The notes under the pieces are model-generated. The model ran no database searches and was not told where the DNA came from. It saw nothing but the letters and a program-made list of their open reading frames with translations. The position numbers and the translations under genes were made by a program. Source: Amorphophallus konjac (Eukaryota > Streptophyta > Magnoliopsida > Alismatales > Araceae). From it: DNA of 64,000 nucleotides. Shown piece by piece: positions 43,090-54,979 of the stretch. The first letter of the stretch is position 1. Each line of letters begins with the position of its first letter. The stretch lies in NCBI GenBank assembly GCA_022559845.1, contig CM040124.1, positions 72,811,491 to 72,875,490 on the forward strand, read 5' to 3'.

Positions 43090-44541
43090 ATGCCGCCAAG
43101 ACGGAGTTCTCGGCGTTCTACCCAAGGTGAAGCTAGCCGTCAACGGCAAGCGGCCCCGGCTCCTCCATCTCAGCAAGCTCCTCCTCTGCCTCGAGCACCC
43201 TTACCTCCACGTCCTATTACCGACCCTCGCTTGGTTGACTTTGATGAGGTGAATGAGCTCTTCCCGAATTTGTGCGCTCTTTTTGAGGTTCAGGAGGGTT
43301 GGATGGATTTTGTTACCCGGTACAATAGGTATTATCCTCGGTTGGTGCAACAGTTCTATGGATTTTTAGCTGTGAGAAATGACCAGTTATACACCACGGT
43401 TGAGGGTGTGGAGCTTCATATCACTCCGGAGTTATTTCAGCATGCCCTAGGAGTATCCGCCATGGGTGCAGATAGAGCATATGGTTTTGGTGAAGTTCCA
43501 GCAACATTTACTGCTATGACCAGCTGTGAGTATGTACACGGTGTGAGCAATTTGATCAAGCTAAATGCAAATCATTTTCCTCCAATACAGCGAGTCCTGC
43601 ACCACATGTTTACATCATTGATTTATCCCAAAGTGGGTGGTCGGGATGAGGTTACAGAGGTTCAGCGTTTTCTATTCTATCATGTTATGAATGTTATTCA
43701 AATCAATATGGGTCGGCTCATGACTGATCTGATTGGAACCTGTCGTACCTACCTCCGGCGGTCTCTTCCCTATGCTTCGCAGTTGACTGGAGTCTTTATT
43801 CATGCTGGGATTAATGTGGCAAATGAGCAGTTCATCTATGTTCGGCAGGATGATGTGTACGATAAGCATAAAATTTTCACAGATTTTGGCTACTACTTTG
43901 GTCCCGACGGTGAGCTTGTGCGGGACATTCCAATTTATGGGGAAGATGAGATCCGTGAGGAAGATGATGAGCCAGCGCAGCAGCAAGGCGACAGGGATGT
44001 CCCCCCTCCAGTTCCAGCTGAGGAGCAGCCTCCTCCCTCGTCCCCGTTTCACCCAGATCTTGAGATGCCTCCTCCACCCCAGTTTCACCATGGGGAATCT
44101 TCCACTCAGGGGGCCGGATAGCGCCCTTCGGTGGACTATGAGGCTCTTGACGGGCGGCTTACCGGCTTGGAGACTCGTGTGGATAACCTTGGGGATCATC
44201 TCTCTACCCTTGGAGACAATATGGGCACTACGTTTGACACCATATCAGGGCGCTTGGACACCTTCTCTACTGCTTTTGAGACTCTCTCTACTCAGATGGC
44301 CACTCTCACCACCCACATGACTTCTCTCCGCGTAGATTTCGCTGAGTCTGGCCAATCCTTTACCCTCTTGCAGCTCTCCCTTATTGGCATGCGGCGCCAG
44401 GATGCAGCTCGTGATGTATCCATTGGTCATGTTCTTGATCTTCTTCACAGTCATGGCCACCAACTTAGCGACATTCGTCGGCACCTTGGCCTTCCACCTA
44501 CACCTCCCGCCGATCAGCCCCCTCCTACAGATGCTCCATGA
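43090..44541 (+). CDS. Extra ORF of copia C (env-like position), plant transposon protein domain
   Basis: The ATG at 43090 (MPPRRSSRRSTQGEASRQRQ) follows an open upstream frame. One TAG at 44119 interrupts an otherwise continuous frame to 44541. The N-terminus is basic and Pro-rich. Residues 45-270 (FDEVNELFPNLCALFEVQEG, YPRLVQQFYGFLAV, VEGVELHITPELFQHALGVS, EVQRFLFYHVMNVIQINMGR, SLPYASQLTGVFIHAGI) match the 'putative plant transposon protein' domain seen in the env-like position of Sirevirus-type elements. The C-terminus is acidic/Pro-rich and then coiled coil (DGRLTGLETRVDNLGDHLST). I see no signal peptide or membrane segment, so envelope function is not supported. Copia A has a homologue at 58284. 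Confidence 0.7.
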
Positions 44542-45019
44542 GGCTTTGTTTTGCTTTCACCTCTAGCATGTTCTCTTTTGATCCAGTGCTGCTTGAGTCC
44601 CTCCTTCGTCTATCCCATCCCTTTTTGTTGTTGACAAAGGGGGAGAAGTAGTAGGGCAGGCTTATTATTTACTTATGTATGTCGTTGTGTGGTTGGGTTG
44701 CTTGCTTGCATGTCTTGTGAGGGCTGTCCGTAGTGTTAGTCTTTTGCTTAGACTTTGGTTTTAGAGTCGTGCATTCACTCGCACTAATGTATCTTGTAAT
44801 GAAACTATGATGAATTGAAAGCACTGGTGTTTGAATTCATTTGTTGGCTTTGGTGTCTCATTTCATATTCTTGTTGCCTATCTAGTGATCTGTGCTACAT
44901 CGTGTTGATTGGTTTGGTTTGGTGAATGACATTTCTAGCACAACGTTCAATCTGAATTTTTACTACATAAACCTTGGTGTGTAAGCCTAGCGTTTTGTCA
45001 TCATAAAAAAGGGGGAGAT
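44542..45019 (+). other. 3' noncoding region and polypurine tracts of copia C
   Basis: It contains an internal AAAGGGGGAGAAG box at 44636 and the terminal AAAAAAGGGGGAGATT at 45005-45020 next to the LTR. Multiple GGGGGAG boxes are a known Sirevirus feature. Confidence 0.7.
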
Positions 45020-46371
45020 TATTGTATATCTATCTCAGTATTTTTGATGATAACAAAACCAAGGACCTTTGGTGGCTCTCCTGTTTGGAATCCTTGACCC
45101 AAGTGTTTTTCACATGTTTTCAAGGCCGGATTTTTTCATGCTTTTGCTTAAGGTTTTAGGCTTCCGAATGGGCTTTCTAAGATCTCAAATGAACCTGACA
45201 TTTCCTATAAACATGCATCCAATTCATGTCTCGATCTTATGGATATGGTTCTCTGGGCTAAACTCTTATTTTTCAGGTTTTTTGATAGTCCGGTCGACCT
45301 CCAGCATGACCCCGGTCGACCTGAAATAACAGAATGCAATTCTCTACAGTCTGTCACAGTGGCGGTCGACCACCCCTCAAATCCCGGTCGACCGGATTTC
45401 CCAGGGACCGACCACCTGCAAGTTTCTCAGTGGCGGTCGACCGCCAGCCCCGAGCTGCCAACAATTGTTGACTTTTTAACCTTTCGAGATAAGCCACTCT
45501 CATGGGAATTGTTTAATCCCTAAGCTACCAAACTCTCCAGATATTGTGGATCTGGTCTGGGGGAGGCCTTGGACCATTCAAGAACCTATATAACTTATAC
45601 AAGAGGGTTTGGAAAACTCTAATGCTCAAGGAAGATCAAAGGGAGGCTGCCAAGAGGAAGAGAAGGGATTTGGCACTGTAGACGTGAACAGTGCTCCGAG
45701 AGAAGTTCTTTATCCTTCTTCATCAAGTCAAGTGAAGATCAGCCCAAGGATTCAAGCTGCATCCAAAGCATCCAACCATCTATTAAGGGGGAGCAAATTA
45801 AGATTCTTCTATTGTGTTCCAAACTCTTTTTGCCTTCTTAAGCTTCATATGTGGATCTTGTAGTTGTTAAAATATTTCTGTGTGTGTGGATCTTCCTAGA
45901 TCCGTGTGTGTGTGTTTGTGTGTGTCCTCCGGTGTAGTTGTGTGTGTATTAAGGTGTTCTTACACCTTCGCGGGAACTCCTCTTCCCAGTGTGTAAGTGT
46001 TGTGTGTGGTTGATCTTGTAACTTTTTACAAGATAGTGTGTGGATCCTCACAGTCCGTGAGGGGTGGACGTAGGTTGCCGTTGTGGCATCCGAACCACCT
46101 AAAAATCGTTGTCGCCGTGTGATTTGTTCCTTTTCTTCTATCCCCATTCTGTGCAAATTGCATGTGTGATTTCCAGTTCAGTTTTATTCTCGTTTATCCT
46201 GAATAATCCGTTTATCACCTTTTAGATCTTGCCTTGTTTTTTGGTTTCTGTTAACCTTGTCTCTCATATAGCATTCTATCACATATTTTATACAAAAAGA
46301 AAAAAATCTTCATTAATTTTTTAACACCCAATTCACCCCCCTCTTGGGTGCCATTTAAACTCGGGACTTCA
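45020..46371 (+). repeat. 3' LTR of copia C
   Basis: It begins TATTGTATATCTATCTCAG (the surviving 5' copy has TG) and ends CGGGACTTCA before the AAGCT duplication. U3 carries five GGTCGACC motifs (45292, 45314, 45364, 45386, 45435). A TATA box (TATATAA) lies at 45587. Two hairpins at 46046-46099 match those in LTRs B and D. Confidence 0.9.
45587..45593 (+). promoter_or_regulatory. TATA box of the copia C LTR
   Basis: TATATAA in AACCTATATAACTTATAC lies about 145 bases downstream of the last GGTCGACC motif. Confidence 0.6.
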
Positions 46372-46376
46372 AAGCT

Positions 46377-46495
46377 AGGCATGCCTAGCATTCGATTGAT
46401 GTAATTCTTTATATCTTTCATTATCAATAAAATTTGCCTCCTAGCTGTGCATTGGACCCCCCAATGTACCTAGGCAAGGTTTTTGATAAAAAAAA
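46377..46495 (+). mobile_element. LINE 3' end with poly(A)
   Basis: LINE sequence resumes after the AAGCT duplication. It contains an AATAAA at about 46427 and ends in a run of nine A bases directly before the ATGGGGACTG target duplication, the hallmark of target-primed integration. Confidence 0.85.
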
Positions 46496-47227
46496 ATGGG
46501 GACTGCCACTTCACTAGATGCAGATGAACAAGGTATTCTTGTAGATGCAAAGAGATACAGAGGTATAATTGGGTCATTACTCTATCTAACTACATCTAGA
46601 CCAGACATTCAGTTCAGCGTTTGCCTTTGTGCTAGATTTCAGTCTAGTCTTAGAGAGTCTCACTTGATTGTTGTCAAGTGTATTTTTAGATACCTTGCTG
46701 GCACTCAAGAATTGGGATTATGGTATCCTGCATCTTGTGAACTTTCACTTATTTCATATTCAGATGCAGATTATGCAGGATGCAAACTGGACCGCAAGAG
46801 CACTCGTGGCTATTCCCAATTTCTCAGTGGATGTTTGATTTCTTGGGCTTCCAAGAAACAGCACTCGGTTGCCCTCTTAACTACGGAAGCAGAATATGTA
46901 GCTATAGGGAGTTATGGCACCCAAGTACTGTGGATCAAACACCAACTCCAAGACTATCTAATAGATCTTGGTTGTGTACCCATTCTGTGTGAATACATAA
47001 GTGCTATAAATCTTGCAAAAAATCCAGTCATGCACTCTAGGACTAAACACATTGAAATTAGGCATCACTTTATAAGGGATGAAGTTCTCAAAAATCACTT
47101 TGAGCTCCATTTTGTAGACTCAGAAAATCAGCTTGCAGATATCTTCACAAAGCCCTTAAGCAATGACAGGTTCACAACATTAAGGAGAGAGCTTGGTGTA
47201 TGCAGACCTCAATCCACTCAGGTTTGA
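46496..47227 (+). CDS. pol: Copia A pol, final part: RNase H
   Basis: The frame continues RT thumb sequence (GIIGSLLYLTTSRPDIQFSV) into RNase H with YSDADYAGCKLDRKS, LTTEAEYVAIG and SRTKHIEIRHHFIRDEV, ending [13 protein letters not shown]. The usual LCDN block reads LCEYISAINLAKNP, so the third acidic residue is Glu rather than Asp. The start is the LINE target duplication, not a real initiation codon. It ends with TGA at 47227. Confidence 0.85.
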   Translation: MGTATSLDADEQGILVDAKRYRGIIGSLLYLTTSRPDIQFSVCLCARFQSSLRESHLIVVKCIFRYLAGTQELGLWYPASCELSLISYSDADYAGCKLDRKSTRGYSQFLSGCLISWASKKQHSVALLTTEAEYVAIGSYGTQVLWIKHQLQDYLIDLGCVPILCEYISAINLAKNPVMHSRTKHIEIRHHFIRDEVLKNHFELHFVDSENQLADIFTKPLSNDRFTTLRRELGVCRPQSTQV

Positions 47228-48058
47228 GCTATCAATTCCTCCTTCGATGCTCTGCTTACTTATCTTTACCATGTTTGGAACAAGCATATCTGCTTTGATT
47301 TACAACTGGTCCATTGGCTGTATGAATCTTGATTTGAATGATGGTCACATTCAGGGGGAGCTTGTTCATATTTCTAAGTGTTCTTAGTTGTACATCATCT
47401 TATGACTGCACGGTATATCATATGTTGAGAAGTGGAATGACAGGTTATGCCTATCAGGAAACTCTCCTCATGCGTGAGGACGGGCCTCTGCCAAGTACAA
47501 TGAGTCAGAAATGCATATTGCTATCTGAATAGTTGATTCATAGTGCATAAGCATGTTTAAAGCCTTAGCATCCCACAAAGCACTTCTCATTGATAGCAAA
47601 AGGTAAAAACATGCTTGATTGATTGTCTGAAAGGAGAAAGTCAGAGGCAATGGCAGTAGAAGCTGGAAGGTGTTTGTCAGAAATGAAGACTCACAAAAGC
47701 TAGCAGAGAATAGTCTGTTGTACTGACATGTGTCGAGACATGTGAGCAAAACCCTGTGAACAGATCGACACCCTACTGATATGTGTCGAGACATGCTGAA
47801 CAAAGTCTGTTGGACAGGTCGACACCCTTCAGTCATGTGTGGAGACTATCTCTCAGCCGCTCTTGGTTTTGAGGATCAACTGGAGAGTTTTCTTGACTTC
47901 CTCTTCCAAATGTTTCCTTCATTTCCACCTAAAATCATTTGCCTCTGAACCTTCACTCTTCACCGAGCATTAAGTGAGGGGGAGTTGAGAATGTTTTCAT
48001 TCATCTATACAACCCTGGGTGAGTTCAGTTGCATTACTCATGTTAAAGAAATGGTTTC
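47228..48058 (+). other. Copia A 3' noncoding region, left part
   Basis: No gene. It contains GGGGGAG boxes at 47353 and 47978. At 47728-47850 a 55-base unit repeats with GTGTCGAGACATG and GRTCGACACCCT motifs. Copia B enters at 48059 after GTTTC. Confidence 0.6.
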
Positions 48059-49608
48059 TGTTGTGCCTTTATGATTTTGATGATAGCAAACACTATAAGT
48101 CACCATGTGTTTGCATGAAAGATTGAATGAAAGATTGAATGTTTATGCATCTGCTCTTACTTGCTGTGCATTGCTTAAGTCAGTGCTGGTGAATAATTGT
48201 TGTATGCATCACGAGTTTGATGAGCATTTCATGGGTATGCTTGTGCATGCATCACAATGAAGAAGGTCAGTGCATTTTCTATCTCGGTGCAAACTTTGCA
48301 TTTATATAGCATAGTCATGGCATGTGTTACTTCGGTGCATATGTGCACTCGGTGCAATGTTGGTCGTGAACACAGCATACTTGGGTCAGTGAATATCGCT
48401 CATTGTATATACAGAGTCAGTACATGCATAAGTTTGACTCGGTGCAACATTCATCTAGTCTGCATTGCATCGGTGCAAACCTTAGCTGTAGCACGCAACT
48501 AAGTCCTAACAGAGTCTGTGCATAGGTTGCATCTCATGCGCTAAAGCTCCTGCATGCACATTCAAGTCTGTGCAAACTTGGTCATTGCACATGGATAGGT
48601 CGTGAAAGCATTTAACAGTGCATTTCATAGTCAGTGCATTCACTGCTCATGCACACACGAAGTCTGTACTTTTCTTACCTGTGCATCTCACCTTTCGAGG
48701 TCGGTGCAAGTCTTTAGGTCCGTGCAATACTTGCACAGCACGCACTGTTTAGCCTTGTCATTTAGTGTCAGTGCTTTCTTCTCCATCATCTCGGTGCAAG
48801 TTCTGTCTTGCATTTTTCCTTTGTCCGTATACTCTTCTCCAGCATCTCGGTGCAACTCGTGTCTGGACCGCAAATCCAACTCGGTGCATCTACTGTGTTA
48901 CGCATTTTTTTTAAGAGTCAGTGCACTGTTCGCCCTAGACATCTCTAGAGTCATTGCATATCTTTGGTCCTTCTTTTTTCTTTGACTCGATGCATAGTCT
49001 TCTTCTTGTGCCTCGTGGATTCATGTCCGTGCACATCAGCTGCACGGGTGGTCACTAAGATTTGGGCATATGGTGTCATGCATATTTGTAAGTCAATATG
49101 GTGTCATGCATATTTGTAAGTCAATACATTTCCCACGTCTGGTTTTATCAACTCAGTGCATACTATGTTTACTCTCTCATTACCTCAGTGCAAACTGTGC
49201 TAAGTGCTTGACTAAGTGCCTTGCGTTTTCTGACAGAGTTTCTCTCCGAGGAGGGGCACATGGTCCAAGGAAGATCGACCTCTGAAAGAGTGCCACGAAA
49301 AAGGCTACAACGCTTACATGGTGACACGTGGCCGAGAGCCTTTTGGAAGCCGTTTGGGCGGGAGTTCACCCTCCACACGCCCAGGGCGTGAGCACGGGAT
49401 TCAGAGACAGAAGATATATATATATATATATATATCTCGGTCGAGATCAAGAAGAACATCCCTCTCGAAAGCAGTAATAGAAGAAAGGGGAGAAAATCAG
49501 AGAGAGAGTAGAAGAAGAGCAGAAGAGAGAAGTGTTCGAAAAAGAAAGAGTGAGGAGACAGTGAGAAGAAAAGAAAAGAGAGGCAGAGAGACATAGACCA
49601 GCAGTAGA

Positions 49609-49654
<46 letters not shown>

Positions 49655-50502
49655 GTGGAGAAGAAGACAGAAGACTTCACTGAATATCTGGTTCTACTAG
49701 ACCGTGGATCAAATCCAGGCAAGTTAGCTCCTGCGAGAGCAACTTTGGTTTGAAGAGTTTTGTAGCTTTCCGGCTCTGTTACTTTTGTCTTTGTTTTCTC
49801 TTATCTTTGTTTCAAGCTGTTTGCCAGCAGTAGCAGAGGTGGACTCCTCTCGACGGGTTAAGCTGTAAGCCCCAGCGGTTGTAGAGGAGGATTCCTCTGG
49901 TCGGCTAAGCTGTAACGCCCAGCAGTCAAGCTGTGAGTCAGTGGATGGCTAAGCTGTATCGCCCAGCGGAAGCAAGCTGTGATGCTCAGCTGATGTTGGC
50001 AAGCTGTGAGGCCCAACTGTTAAGCTGTGTATCAGCGGAATCCACACTCTAGTTGGAGTGTGGGGTGGACGTAGGTCTGCAGACCGAACCACCTAAAAAT
50101 ACCCTTGTCTACTGTGGTTTGATTGCCTTATTCAATTCGCTAGATGTATGCATAGGCCAATTTGAATCTTCAATCTAGCAAGGAATTTGATTGCATATCG
50201 TTCATTCGATAGTGGTCTTGAGAGACTCACTTTGGACTGATTACCTGTTGGTCCACGATAGATGTATGCTTACATTTGCTCATCTAACCGTTTTGAGTTT
50301 TTTGGATTCACTGAGTGACTAAGTGTTTCATCCGATTGTCCATATTAAATGTTCGAGTGTGAGCCTTCTTAGAACAATGATCTTGTTGAGCCATCTGAGT
50401 GCGTTAATTCTGCGCATCGATCAGCTATAGTTTTTATTTGGGCGAATTTTTTATAGGGGATTCATTCACCCCCCCTTTGAATCCATCGCACTGGTCCTAA
50501 CA
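48059..50502 (+). repeat. 5' LTR of copia B
   Basis: It begins TGTTGTGCCTTTATGATTTT and ends GGTCCTAACA. U3 (48260-49200) carries about 26 AGTCNGTGCA motifs. Then come an ACACGTGGC box at 49324, an (AT)11 run at 49414 in TATA position, a GAGA-rich leader (49440-49680, with a long (GA)n at 49613-49650), a CAAGCTGTGAGGCCCAGC repeat (49810-50035), and two hairpins (50042-50093). Confidence 0.92.
49324..49332 (+). promoter_or_regulatory. G-box/ABRE-like element in LTR B
   Basis: ACACGTGGC lies about 85 bases before the (AT)n TATA region and matches the ACGT-core element bound by plant bZIP and bHLH factors. The same box is at 56244 in the other LTR and at 62103 in LTR D. Confidence 0.55.
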
Positions 50503-50503
50503 G

Positions 50504-50516
50504 TTGGTATCAGAGC
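50504..50516 (+). promoter_or_regulatory. Primer-binding site of copia B
   Basis: TTGGTATCAGAGC starts two bases after the LTR-end ACA and pairs with initiator Met-tRNA. Confidence 0.85.
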
Positions 50517-50637
50517 GGGTCTCTGACTGTATAGATCCAACGATCTGTAGAGGATCCTGCCATATTTTGGTGCAATTCTGTGAGACTTGGTTTATCGGTT
50601 TGAATTCACTATTTTTACTTGGTTTTGATTTGTGTTA

Positions 50638-52746
50638 ATGGCTCATCCTCCGATATTCGCTGGTTCAGTTATTAAATTCTGGCTATATCTAATACGCAAG
50701 CATGTTAACTCTGTTAATCCACAACTGTGGAAGGTTATCTCTCACGGTCCACATGAAATTCCTAAAGATAAGTCCAAGTGGACTCATGTTCACAAGTTGG
50801 AAAATGATGAAAATGTGAGAGCTCTAAATCTAATGAAGGCTGCAATTGATTCTGATGATTTTCCTTTTATCTCAGGTTGTAGCACGACAAAGGAAATATT
50901 TGATAGAGTGACTGCAACACATGTGGAGCAGGAAGAAGAATGTCTCATGGCAAGAAGGAGTGATCAATCAGATGACTCATCATCCCAGGTAAACTATGAG
51001 ACCGAGGATATTATCTATGATGATTTAGTTGCCATGCATGAGCATCTACTGGACAAATATGAAAGAGTTAAAACAGAAAAGAGAAAATTAAGAAAATAGA
51101 AAAATGCTGAAATCACAAGTCTAAAGGCTGAAAATGAAAATCTAAAATCAGAATTGAAAAATAAAGAAGGATCATGTGAAGGTTGTTCATCTTTGATAAC
51201 ATTGTGTGACACAATGGAATCTGATTTGAGCCTAAAAGAAATCTTGATTGATTCATTAAAAGAAGACATGTTGCTCAATGAAAAAGAAATTGAGAAGCAC
51301 AAAACTGCAAATAAAGTTTTGAGTGAATATGTTAATTATAGTGAACAAGAGATTGCTAGCTATGAGATACACATTGCATCCTTAGAAAATGAAGTTAAAA
51401 AACTTGAAAGACTAAAACAAGAAAATGAAGAATTGAAAAATCCGAATAAGAAATTGATGGTTCTAAACACAGTTTTGTCTGAAAAATGGCTCGCAATTGA
51501 AAAAGAAAAATTTGTGTTAAAGGAGAAGGAAAGGTGTGCTGAAACTAAACTTAATGATGAAAAAGAATAAAAACTTCTGTATGAGATTCAAATTTTGAAA
51601 AATCTGAATGATGCCATGCAGAAACAAATTCTCACCTGTGAAGAAGATCTAACAAACTTTGAAACACAGATCACTTCACTTAAATGTGAAATTGCTGATT
51701 TGAATGATTCATTGTCAAGATTTGTGAAAGAGAAAGAGAATCTAGATAAACTACTGGGAAATAAAGTGAACGTTCAGAAAGAAGGATTAGATTATAATCC
51801 AGATAATCAGAGAAGTATAAAAGGAAAAGAAAAAAATATTTTTGTGAAAATTTTAGAATGTGCGAGTACCTCAAAGTCTGTTTCACCTCAGAAGTCTCAG
51901 AATACTCACAAGCACAGGTCTGAACATAAGAAAAAGAATAATTGCTATGAAAAACCTCTTCATGTTAAGAAAATTCATGCTGATCAGAAAAAGAATGTAC
52001 ATTGCTTTTATTGTAATAAAATAGGTCATTTAATGCATGATTGCAAATTATTTAAATTAGATGATCTAGCTGCTACTACTGCACAGCAAATTCCTGGTAG
52101 AAATCATGCTGCTTATAGGAAGAAAATCAATTATTTTCATTGTGGAAAAGTTGGCCACATTGCAGCTCAATGCTGGTTTGCAAGGGATAAGAAAAATTCA
52201 CATTCATATCATGCTAAATTTCATGCAAACTATCATGGTGTTAACAAGAATAAAGCTGTTTCAAGAGGCCTGCATATGAAGTGTTTCAATTGTGAGAAGC
52301 ATGGCCATGCATTCAAGGAATCTTGACATGTTCAGGAAAAAGAATTTAAATCTAAATTTGTTAAATTCCCTGCAAATAAAAAGACCTTTGATAAAAATAA
52401 ATCAGGTTTTAAGAAGAAAACTGTTGCATGTTTTAACTGTGGAAAATCTGGCCACAAAGCCTCTGAGTGCTGGGTGGCAGGTTTCAGAAAACAAAATCTT
52501 CATGTTAATAACAGAAATTTTAATGCTCATGCACATAGATTTAATGTTCACAATAATGTGCACAAAAAGAACTTAACATCTGTTATTGTGTGTCATTATT
52601 GTGAAAATTCTGGGCATTCTATGGATAATTGTTTCATGATGAACATTGATGACTCTTATGTTCAAAAATTATGGAGAACACCATTCAGAGGTGCTACTGA
52701 CCATGGAGGACCCAAGAACTCTTGGGTACCTCAATTTGCAAAATGA
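50638..52746 (+). pseudogene. gag: gag of copia B with five zinc knuckles
   Basis: The start is the ATG at 50638 (MAHPPIFAGSVIKFWLYLIR), a capsid N-terminus that jumps after FDRVTATH directly to an acidic segment, so the middle of the capsid domain is deleted. A long coiled coil follows (about 51000-51780; ELKNKEGSCEG, EKEIEKHKTANKVLSEYVNY, CEEDLTNFETQITSLKCEIA). Five knuckle-type segments then occur: CFYCNKIGHLMHDC, YFHCGKVGHIAAQC (first Cys lost), CFNCEKHGHAFKES (last Cys lost), CFNCGKSGHKASEC and CHYCENSGHSMDNC. Stops at 51098, 51568 and 52324, and small slips, break the frame. It ends SWVPQFAK, the usual gag end before pol. Confidence 0.8.
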
Positions 52747-54979
52747 GGATCTGTGTTTGCAGGAGTGCCTTGGAGTTGAAAAATAAAGAGTGGTAAATAA
52801 ACCAAGGCACCCAAAATGGTAAAACCCCATTCTTACAGTGTTCAGGTAACATTTGCATCTTTCATGTTGTGCAGTTGAAACTGCATATCATGTTAAATCT
52901 GATTAGTCAAAGGTTTCATGCATACATGTTCATTGAAGATATGTTGAATTCATTTCTCATCTGCATGCATTAATATTTTGACATCTGTTTGTGCACATAG
53001 AGAAGGTTAGAAACTCATGAGCATAGTCTGCACATTCATGATGCATATTTTGTCAAAACTCCCTGCATTCTATCATTGCACTTGTTGAATTTAAAATCTC
53101 CATACATTGCATATAGTCAGGGGGAGTTTGGTTATCCCTGCATAATATTCATGACATTCATGTGCAGGAAATATCTCTAGGAGTGTCTTTGCATATGCAT
53201 GCATGTAGAGCAGTGTATTGCATATCATCAAATTTGAAAAATCTAAAAAGAAATGACTCATTACATCTACACAGGGGAAGTATTTGAGACTCATTAGTCT
53301 TTCATGATCCGAATCCTTCCATGTCTAGTCACTCAAATCTTTCTCGAGTTGAACTAGACTTTATTGTTGTCAAGTTGATCTGTCTGTACTCCAGACTCAG
53401 ATATTGGTTTCTTGTAAATCTATCTGATGCATATTGATCATACCTGTTGCAAGCATGAGTTCCGTTTGTCTTACTCTCTATGCATGTTTGTCAAATGTCT
53501 CTTGATGCTAAATGCTTTGTCCATGTTAAACATACAGAGAAGTGAAGTAATATCAGTTCGTGTACCCTTTCACAAATCTGAAATCATCCTTAATAAAGAA
53601 TCTTCTATTATACATGTTTAAGAATGTTTGTTGATTTGAATTGGTTTAAGTCTTATGTATTCCTAAGTTTGAATTTGAAGGACCTGAAAATATCTGAATC
53701 GGTTTTTTTTAATAAACCTTAACTGACTGTCTCATGTAAGTTCATGTAAGATCTTCCGACATCTGAAAATTGAAACCTTGATTCACGTTGGTTGAAATGC
53801 ATGTAACATGTATTGTTTTTAAACAAGTCACTTTGAAAATTAAAAGGGCAGCAACAGCAAAATCATTGTAAAAGAAATGAATATTGTGGCAGAGCAATGA
53901 CTGAATTGCACTGAGAAACTGAACCCTCAATCAAAGAAATGGAGAGGAATTTATGTCATGAAGTGCTTCATGTTACCTCTGTTCATATGGTCAAATCTAT
54001 AGGGCTGGTTTCACTTAGTAACTGGGGGTACTGGCGTCTGAAAAATGTGTACCCTTAATGTCAAAGGTGTAAATCATCTGTGTAGTTTTTGATCAGAGAT
54101 AGATATGGTAGTTTATGCTTAGTAACTGGGGGTACTGGCGTCTAACTCACGTGTACCCTTAATGTCAAATGTATAAATGACACATGTCTGGTCACTAAGC
54201 TCAATGTTAAAAGCAAAAGTGAAAAAGACTTGCTGTAACCCTTGCAATTCAAAATTCACTGAGTGTTACTTTGTTTAACCTCAATACTCTTGATTGTTTT
54301 TCTTATAGAAGTCAATGGAATTAATTGTGTAAGATGAAAGGAGTTTGAACTAGAATGTTATATGAGAAATTGGTTCATCTTTATTAAAAAGTTGCTTCAG
54401 ATATGAGTATTGTATTTTATTGACAAACCTTGTGTACATCATTCTTAAACCATGCTTGTCAATCAAAGCCACTTCATAAGCTTTTATAATAGAAGATTTT
54501 GAAACTTTAAAGATGGATATATGAATTGGGTACCCCACTGAAAATCTTTTCTTCTCATGTACTTTGGCTTGGAGATCACACCTGCTCAGATTCTGCTCAC
54601 TTGAAACTCATTGTGCTTATCTTCTACACTCTTTTATAGTCCACAAATCAAGTTGTGCTTCTGTTAATTTTTTCAATCTGCCATGATCCGAACTGCTATA
54701 TCAAAGTACCAGGTATCAGACTTCCAATCTCACTGATCCTGTGGCTGCTGATCATTCATGATCCTCTTGTTGCATTCATGTTGTGTCATTAAGAGGGAGA
54801 ATAGCTTTTCTATGCCTTCATGACTTAGTCAAAGGGGGAGTTTTTACTTCAATCATTTCCTGCATGCTTGTATTTCTCTCTCAAACTATTTTCTTTTTGT
54901 TGACGTCAAAGGGGAAGAATAATTTTCCATGAGAGTCAATGTTGACTCATAGTGTTACCATCATCAAAAAGGGGGAGAT
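52747..54979 (+). other. Copia B 3' noncoding region (pol missing)
   Basis: A few codons of pol start (CAGGAGTGCCTTGGAGTTG) follow the gag stop, then pol is absent. The rest is T-rich noncoding DNA with GGGGGAG boxes at 53118 and 54832, a 104-base direct duplication at 54014-54200 (CTTAGTAACTGGGGGTACTG), and the polypurine tract AAAAAGGGGGAGATT at 54965-54979. The region 53750-54540 is similar to copia A at 57540-58080. Confidence 0.7.
54014..54200. repeat. 104-bp direct duplication
   Basis: CTTAGTAACTGGGGGTACTG followed by GCGTCT and a GTGTACCCTTAATGTCAAA block occurs at 54014 and again at 54118. A diverged single copy lies in copia A at about 57741-57800. Confidence 0.8.

Larger units (their letters stand above)
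32933..46371 (+). mobile_element. Copia C: Sirevirus-like Ty1/copia inside the LINE
   Basis: It is flanked by AAGCT at 32928-32932 and 46372-46376, a 5-bp target-site duplication. The 5' LTR survives only as its first ~22 bases (TGTTGTATATCTATCTCAG); it then jumps into pol at about 32955, so most of the LTR, gag and protease are deleted. Pol runs 32955-34235 and 40712-42291 around a gypsy insertion, then an extra ORF at 43090-44541, polypurine tract 45005-45019 and 3' LTR 45020-46371. Confidence 0.9.

Noticed and set aside
48257..49285. Short plus-strand frames with CTSVHMC, CISLTRCN and similar in LTR B (also in LTR B2 at 55178 and LTR D at 60205-61980)
   Set aside because: These are translations of the AGTCNRTRCA motif field, with no conserved protein pattern between the families.
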